In this document: in pieces, positions 60,572 to 64,000 of the stretch
Layout: each line of letters opens with the position of its first letter
How positions within the stretch are numbered: position 1 is the first letter of the stretch
NCBI RefSeq assembly: GCF_042675965.1
Contig: NZ_JBHTKJ010000034.1
Location: 1-64,000 of the forward strand
Direction: 5' to 3'
From: Virgibacillus_R byunsanensis
Lineage (GTDB): Bacteria; Bacillota; Bacilli; Bacillales; Amphibacillaceae
DNA length: 64,000 bases
Made by a program: the position numbers and the translations under genes
Notes under the pieces: model-generated
Seen by the model: the letters and a program-made list of their open reading frames with translations, nothing else
The model's database searches: none
What the model was told of the DNA's origin: nothing

Positions 60572-61330
60572 TCATTCATACTCTTTTTTATTCTCCACTT
60601 TTTTCGCATCTTCATAAAAAAACGTTAACGGTTGATCAGAGCCATTTACTAACTTATAAACAAAGGAGGAAGTAAGGCTGTAGCTATTCTCAATTTTTTC
60701 TGCTAAAAAATTGGCTCTTTCGAACAGGATGGAACGTATATTATTAATTTGCCTGAAGGTCTTTTCCAATAGTGCTTCCTGGTTTTCCAACTGGCTTATT
60801 ACTTGATCTTGATTTTCATCTTGTTTGGTAAGTTGATTTGACATATCCTTGTGGAGGTTAAAAAGTTCATGCATTTGTACGGAGATTTGCTTGTGAGAAG
60901 ACCCATAATTCTCCAACTGATTGACAATTTGTTGATTGGATTGACTTAAAACAGTTATTTCTTCCATGATCTCTTTTTTTAGTACACTTTCGTTTTCCAA
61001 TATTCCTTTTAGCTTTGTATTATTTTTATCTAACATGGTTAACCACTCCATAGCTTGTCGTTCGAAATTTTCATGCTTCACATTACGCTCTTTTAAATCA
61101 TTTAGCTGTTTACCAATATCTTTCCATTTGCTTGCCTGATTATTTTGGTTTTGTTTATGTTGGATCTTTATTTCACGAAAAGCTTCTAGTAATGAATCAT
61201 TTACCTCTTTCTGCTCTTTTACCAATTCAGAAAAAAAATCATATTTAAAGTACCCTTGATTTGGCTCATTAATAGGTTTTTTGTTTTTAAAAACTTCTGG
61301 GTGCTCACTAGTATTCACAAATAACCCCAT
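60572..61330 (-). CDS. Coiled-coil protein of unknown function
   Basis: The 252-residue cytoplasmic protein is mostly coiled coil (about 30-210). It begins MGLFVNTSEHPEVFKNKKPI and has a globular-looking C-terminus with NSYSLTSSFVYKLVNGSDQP and LTFFYEDAKK. It has no signal or membrane segment. GGGATGTGAACAAAC precedes ATG. I recall similar proteins in Bacillaceae near small spore genes, but no function. Confidence 0.65.
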   Translation of the reverse strand: MGLFVNTSEHPEVFKNKKPINEPNQGYFKYDFFSELVKEQKEVNDSLLEAFREIKIQHKQNQNNQASKWKDIGKQLNDLKERNVKHENFERQAMEWLTMLDKNNTKLKGILENESVLKKEIMEEITVLSQSNQQIVNQLENYGSSHKQISVQMHELFNLHKDMSNQLTKQDENQDQVISQLENQEALLEKTFRQINNIRSILFERANFLAEKIENSYSLTSSFVYKLVNGSDQPLTFFYEDAKKVENKKEYE

Positions 61331-61458
61331 GTTTGTTCACATCCCTTTATTGTATGATTGTATTATCCTATGCATTTATCACGTATACGCGACATTTGAA
61401 AATAATAGTGGGACTTTTTCTATTCCTAAACGTCATAATTAATACACTGGAGGAAGTA

Positions 61459-61584
61459 ATGCCAACTACTCCTGACTTGCAACAAGATAATATGGTACAA
61501 CCACTATTAATTTCAGCGATAAATGAAAAAGGTGAACCCGGTGCATTTCCTCAGCGTGGTAGTGGTCCTGATAGCAGGGTTTGA
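61459..61584 (+). CDS. 41-residue protein
   Basis: ATG 61459 follows TGGAGGAAGTA, a good site, so the longer frame from 61333 is rejected. The product MPTTPDLQQDNMVQPLLISA continues INEKGEPGAFPQRGSGPDSR. It lacks a recognised family. In an overlapping frame, an open stretch to 61699 reads VVLIAGFDIFLTAFVESSQV and then DITVENLLYKVLINE, so a frameshifted longer protein is conceivable. Confidence 0.45.
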   Translation: MPTTPDLQQDNMVQPLLISAINEKGEPGAFPQRGSGPDSRV

Positions 61585-61716
61585 CATTTTCTTAACTGCA
61601 TTTGTGGAATCATCACAAGTTGATATCACCGTTGAGAACTTATTGTATAAGGTGTTAATTAATGAATCGATAAGCTTCCCTGTCTCCTATGAAAATTAAG
61701 TAGAAATCGCTTTGCA

Positions 61717-61744
61717 AAACCACTCCTTAAAATGGAGTGGTTTT
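61717..61744 (+). terminator. Terminator before the sspH pair
   Basis: AAAACCACTCC and GGAGTGGTTTT form a perfect 11-bp stem with a 6-base loop, followed by CCATTTTTTT. Confidence 0.85.
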
Positions 61745-61826
61745 CCATTTTTTTATTCTGACATGTGTCGTATATTTGATCCAATTGAAGCAAAAAATAC
61801 ACTAAGACGATAGAAAGGAGGAAGTT

Positions 61827-62015
61827 ATGGACAGCCAGCGAGCACAACAAATTATCGAGTCGCCTACTATGATAAACGTAAACTACAATGGAATTCCTGT
61901 TTATATTCAAGAGGTACATTCAAGTGATAAAACTGCTACCATTTTCCCTCTTGATGAGATGGATCACGAACAAAAGGTGGAATTAGACGGTCTAGTTGAA
62001 CAAGAGTCACACTAA
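61827..62015 (+). CDS. sspH: H-type small acid-soluble spore protein
   Basis: The 62-residue protein starts MDSQRAQQIIESPTMINVNY, the SspH signature, with NGIPVYIQEVH and ATIFPLDEMD following. SspH proteins are minor DNA-associated proteins of the spore core, made in the forespore, usually under sigma-G. AAAGGAGGAAGTT precedes ATG. A paralogue follows 20 bases downstream. Confidence 0.93.
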   Translation: MDSQRAQQIIESPTMINVNYNGIPVYIQEVHSSDKTATIFPLDEMDHEQKVELDGLVEQESH

Positions 62016-62035
62016 AATTAATGGAGGTTCTGTAA

Positions 62036-62218
62036 ATGCATAGACAACGTGCAGAAGAGATCGCTCAATCAGCTGATATGAAAAATGTAACGTATAACGG
62101 ACAATCAATTTATATTCAACGTGTTAATGAACGAAATGATACAGCAAGAATTTTCTCATTGGATGATCCGCAAAATGAATTCGAAGTACAGCTAGCAACA
62201 CTTAATGAGGAGCAATAA
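62036..62218 (+). CDS. sspH: H-type small acid-soluble spore protein, second copy
   Basis: The 60-residue paralogue of the preceding gene has MHRQRAEEIAQSADMKNVTY and NGQSIYIQRVN, with ARIFSLDDP at the third landmark. ATGGAGGTTCTGTAA precedes its ATG. Tandem duplication of sspH in one operon is apparent. Confidence 0.93.
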   Translation: MHRQRAEEIAQSADMKNVTYNGQSIYIQRVNERNDTARIFSLDDPQNEFEVQLATLNEEQ

Positions 62219-62307
62219 CCTATAGTCTCCTTTTGTCTTAAATTGCCATATATATTTATTAAATTAAAGGCAAAAATAAAGGCAAATAAGCAAAAGGAGA
62301 TTTTCTT

Positions 62308-63141
62308 ATGAAGATTAAAACACTATTTGTAGGCTTAGTTAGCTTACTTTTTATCATACTTGTTGCATGTGCAGATAATAATGAAGATGCGTTAGACCCA
62401 CAAATTAACGAACAGGATAGAGAAGCAAACATATCCAATATTTTCACGGATCTCACAAGTGAAGAGTATCCACACACTCAACCGGTTAAGATACAGGACC
62501 GTATAGAAGCGAAGTATGAATTTAGGCGTTTTGGTGGGGATAACAACCAACAAAATAATACAAGGAATCAGCAAAACGATTCTTGGTGGCAAAATCAGCA
62601 ACGAGAAAATGACAATCAAGGCGATGAACAGACGCAACAAAATCAAGATAATGAAAATCAACAACCACAGGCACAGCAAGATCAGCAGCAACAACAGCAA
62701 CAGCAGGAACCTGAGGCTCAACAAGAACAACAACAGGATCAGCAACAGCAAACTGATGGGGATATGAATGAATTTGAGTCAACCGTTATCGACTTAACGA
62801 ATGGTGAAAGAAGTCGAGTTGGTTTATCTGAATTACAGCCCGACACATCATTAGGTGAAGTGGCACGAGAAAAGTCTAGAGACATGGAAGACAAGGACTA
62901 TTTCTCTCATACCAGCCCAACTTATGGTTCTCCATTTGATATGATGCGTGACTTTGGTGTTTCGTATCAAACAGCAGGTGAGAATATTGCACAGGGGCAA
63001 CCAACACCACAGGAAGTTGTTGATGCATGGATGAATAGTCAAGGGCACCGGGAAAACATATTAAATGATAAGTTTACCCATATAGGTGTTGGCTATATAA
63101 AAAGCGGGCATCACTGGACACAGATGTTTATCGCTAAATAA
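62308..63141 (+). CDS. CAP/SCP-domain lipoprotein with a Gln-rich linker
   Basis: The 277-residue protein has a lipoprotein signal (ILVACAD, C about 21), a hydrophilic region, a strongly biased linker of Gln, Asn and Glu (about 75-150), then a CAP domain (about 158-277). CAP landmarks are LTNGERSRVGLSELQPDTSL, FSHTSPTYGSPFDMM, AGENIAQGQ and WMNSQGHRENILNDKFTHIG. It resembles YkwD-type proteins. Function is uncertain. A related spore-surface role is known for some. AAAAGGAGATTTTCTT precedes ATG. Confidence 0.88.
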   Translation: MKIKTLFVGLVSLLFIILVACADNNEDALDPQINEQDREANISNIFTDLTSEEYPHTQPVKIQDRIEAKYEFRRFGGDNNQQNNTRNQQNDSWWQNQQRENDNQGDEQTQQNQDNENQQPQAQQDQQQQQQQQEPEAQQEQQQDQQQQTDGDMNEFESTVIDLTNGERSRVGLSELQPDTSLGEVAREKSRDMEDKDYFSHTSPTYGSPFDMMRDFGVSYQTAGENIAQGQPTPQEVVDAWMNSQGHRENILNDKFTHIGVGYIKSGHHWTQMFIAK

Positions 63142-63145
63142 GACA

Positions 63146-63178
63146 AAACGAGCACTTTCCAATAGGAAGTGCTCGTTT
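63146..63178. terminator. Shared terminator between CAP and ypjP genes
   Basis: AAACGAGCACTT and AAGTGCTCGTTT form a perfect 12-bp stem with a 9-base loop, between two convergent stops (63141 and 63183). Confidence 0.85.
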
Positions 63179-63182
63179 CTTA

Positions 63183-63803
63183 TTAGGCCATCCATTTAGG
63201 TGGAATATTTTTATCCCAGAAAACCTCTCCGATTTCATGATGCTCTAAAAAACCATCCGTACTTACATGATAGTGGAAATTAAACCAGTATCCCTCTAAC
63301 GGTCGCTTATCTCGTCGAACATGGAATTTAGCGATATCCTTATTTGTTCTAACATCATAAACATTAAATATCTTTTCCCCAAATCCTTTTGAGGGGCGTT
63401 CTGTTATTCCGTAATACACAGAATCATCTTCTGTTAAAATTGCTGCAAGTACTTCTTCCATATTGGAATAAATATCTGCCATAAATTCTTCGTCCATATG
63501 GTTAACAATTCTAGGGCCAAGTTTTGTAATTGTTTGTTCTTTCGCTTTTTCCGCCATGATCTGAATATAATAGTCATCATTTGATAATTCATCAGGTTCG
63601 TTATGATCCAGTGTAACGTCCATTTCATTTTCCCCAACAGGGTTCGAAATAGAGGTGAACACTTCTTCATTGAAATCTGATTTGGATGAATCAGCTGATT
63701 TACTTTCCTCAGCATTTGTATTTACATAGGCTGGCGGGATATACAATCCTAATGTCATAATTGCAACAAGGATAACGGATATCTTTCTCATCCAGATCTT
63801 CAT
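63183..63803 (-). CDS. ypjP: YpjP-like exported protein
   Basis: The 206-residue protein begins MKIWMRKISVILVAIMTLGL with a signal peptide or anchor. Its conserved parts are TKLGPRIVNHMDEEFMADI (mid) and EKIFNVYDVRTNKDIAKFHV, then GYWFNFHYHVSTDGFLEHHE and WDKNIPPKWM at the C-terminus, which match Bacillus YpjP nearly end to end. Function is unknown. The His-rich HYH-x10-HHE segment looks like a possible metal site. Confidence 0.9.
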   Translation of the reverse strand: MKIWMRKISVILVAIMTLGLYIPPAYVNTNAEESKSADSSKSDFNEEVFTSISNPVGENEMDVTLDHNEPDELSNDDYYIQIMAEKAKEQTITKLGPRIVNHMDEEFMADIYSNMEEVLAAILTEDDSVYYGITERPSKGFGEKIFNVYDVRTNKDIAKFHVRRDKRPLEGYWFNFHYHVSTDGFLEHHEIGEVFWDKNIPPKWMA

Positions 63804-63970
63804 ATAGATTTCTCCTATTCGTATGTACTTATTAGAAATTTTACCACGTTAAAGTGAAATGTCTATACTATTTTAAATTTTATAACTAAATTGTCATATT
63901 TTATTAATCTATGGGTAAAAAAATGGTATGATTAATTAATTAAAAATTGTAATGATAGTAGGTGCGAACT

Positions 63971-64000
63971 ATGGAATATCGTACTAGAGAAGATGTCCAT
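63971..64000 (+). CDS. Partial gene at window end
   Basis: ATG 63971 follows TAGTAGGTGCGAACT and opens MEYRTREDVH before the window stops. A TATGAT-like -10 lies at about 63926. Ten codons are too few to assign a family. Confidence 0.4.
   Translation, partial: MEYRTREDVH

Noticed and set aside
61333..61458. Upstream extension of the 61459-61584 ORF with a hydrophobic start
   Set aside because: The extension has no ribosome binding site, while GGAGG lies just before ATG 61459.
62392..62782. Leu- and Val-rich minus-strand frames opposite the CAP lipoprotein linker
   Set aside because: They are the antisense of CAA/CAG glutamine codons, giving artificial hydrophobic sequences.

Overview
The window is AT-rich DNA from a spore-forming, low-GC Gram-positive bacterium, most likely a halotolerant Bacillaceae of the Oceanobacillus/Virgibacillus/Lentibacillus type. 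This rests on cwlJ, two sspH genes and ypjP-like and DUF4023 small proteins, strong AGGAGG ribosome binding sites, frequent TTG/GTG starts, a DesK/DesR/Des set in the Bacillus gene order and an OpuAC with the Bacillus lobe order. No 16S rRNA or other species marker is present, so the genus is inference.

Layout. 1-7400: the right end of an IS200/IS605-type element, then a cluster of small multi-pass membrane proteins (CBO0543-like and relatives), a decayed DUF3231 gene, an aldo/keto reductase, a stand-alone glycine betaine binding lipoprotein and an FAH-family hydrolase. 7400-12730: a palindromic dispersed repeat, a DJ-1/PfpI protein, a small zinc-ribbon pseudogene, a very large polytopic membrane protein and cwlJ. 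13021-24030: a probable defence island. Its first part is five tightly packed genes (a sigma-region-4-containing 1088-residue protein, a PLD-nuclease/SF2 helicase fusion, a 57-residue protein, a DndD/Rad50-like ATPase and a small protein resembling Dnd-associated proteins). Its second part is a type II restriction-modification pair with a PmeII-like nuclease and a C5 methyltransferase carrying its own N-terminal HTH. 24554-26704: two DUF1538 membrane proteins with a fused double PII protein.

26700-32430: repeats, a cation/proton antiporter, a GmhB-like phosphatase, a GNAT pseudogene, a 125-bp MITE-like element, an orphan 68-residue gene preceded by a SAM-I riboswitch and terminator, and an arsRBC operon. 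32500-35570: PhoP-box-driven pstS-pstC-pstA with no pstB or phoU following. 35651-42681: a chemoreceptor, des-desK-desR, a YhfK-like protein, DUF1028, an unusual array of GCGC motifs about 21 bp apart, and a CDGSH protein. 42881-44457: a frameshifted Na+/H+ antiporter. 44484-53195: a Tad/Flp pilus locus (pilin, prepilin peptidase, TadE, two Tad-domain proteins, CpaB, TadZ, TadA, TadB, TadC) with a divergent DUF192 gene and a shared repeat-rich control region.

53255-64000: an oxidoreductase fragment, a sulfite-oxidase-type enzyme, a CBS protein, tRNA-Asn, and an envelope cluster (coiled coil, polysaccharide deacetylase, M23 peptidase, bactofilin). The bactofilin C-terminus was cut by a TnpB-only IS605-type element, and the original end can be reconstructed. 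After it come a coiled-coil protein, two sspH genes, a CAP-domain lipoprotein, ypjP and the start of one further gene. Intact core genes are interleaved with four clear pseudogenes, one fragment and several dispersed repeats, so parts of the window are under active turnover.
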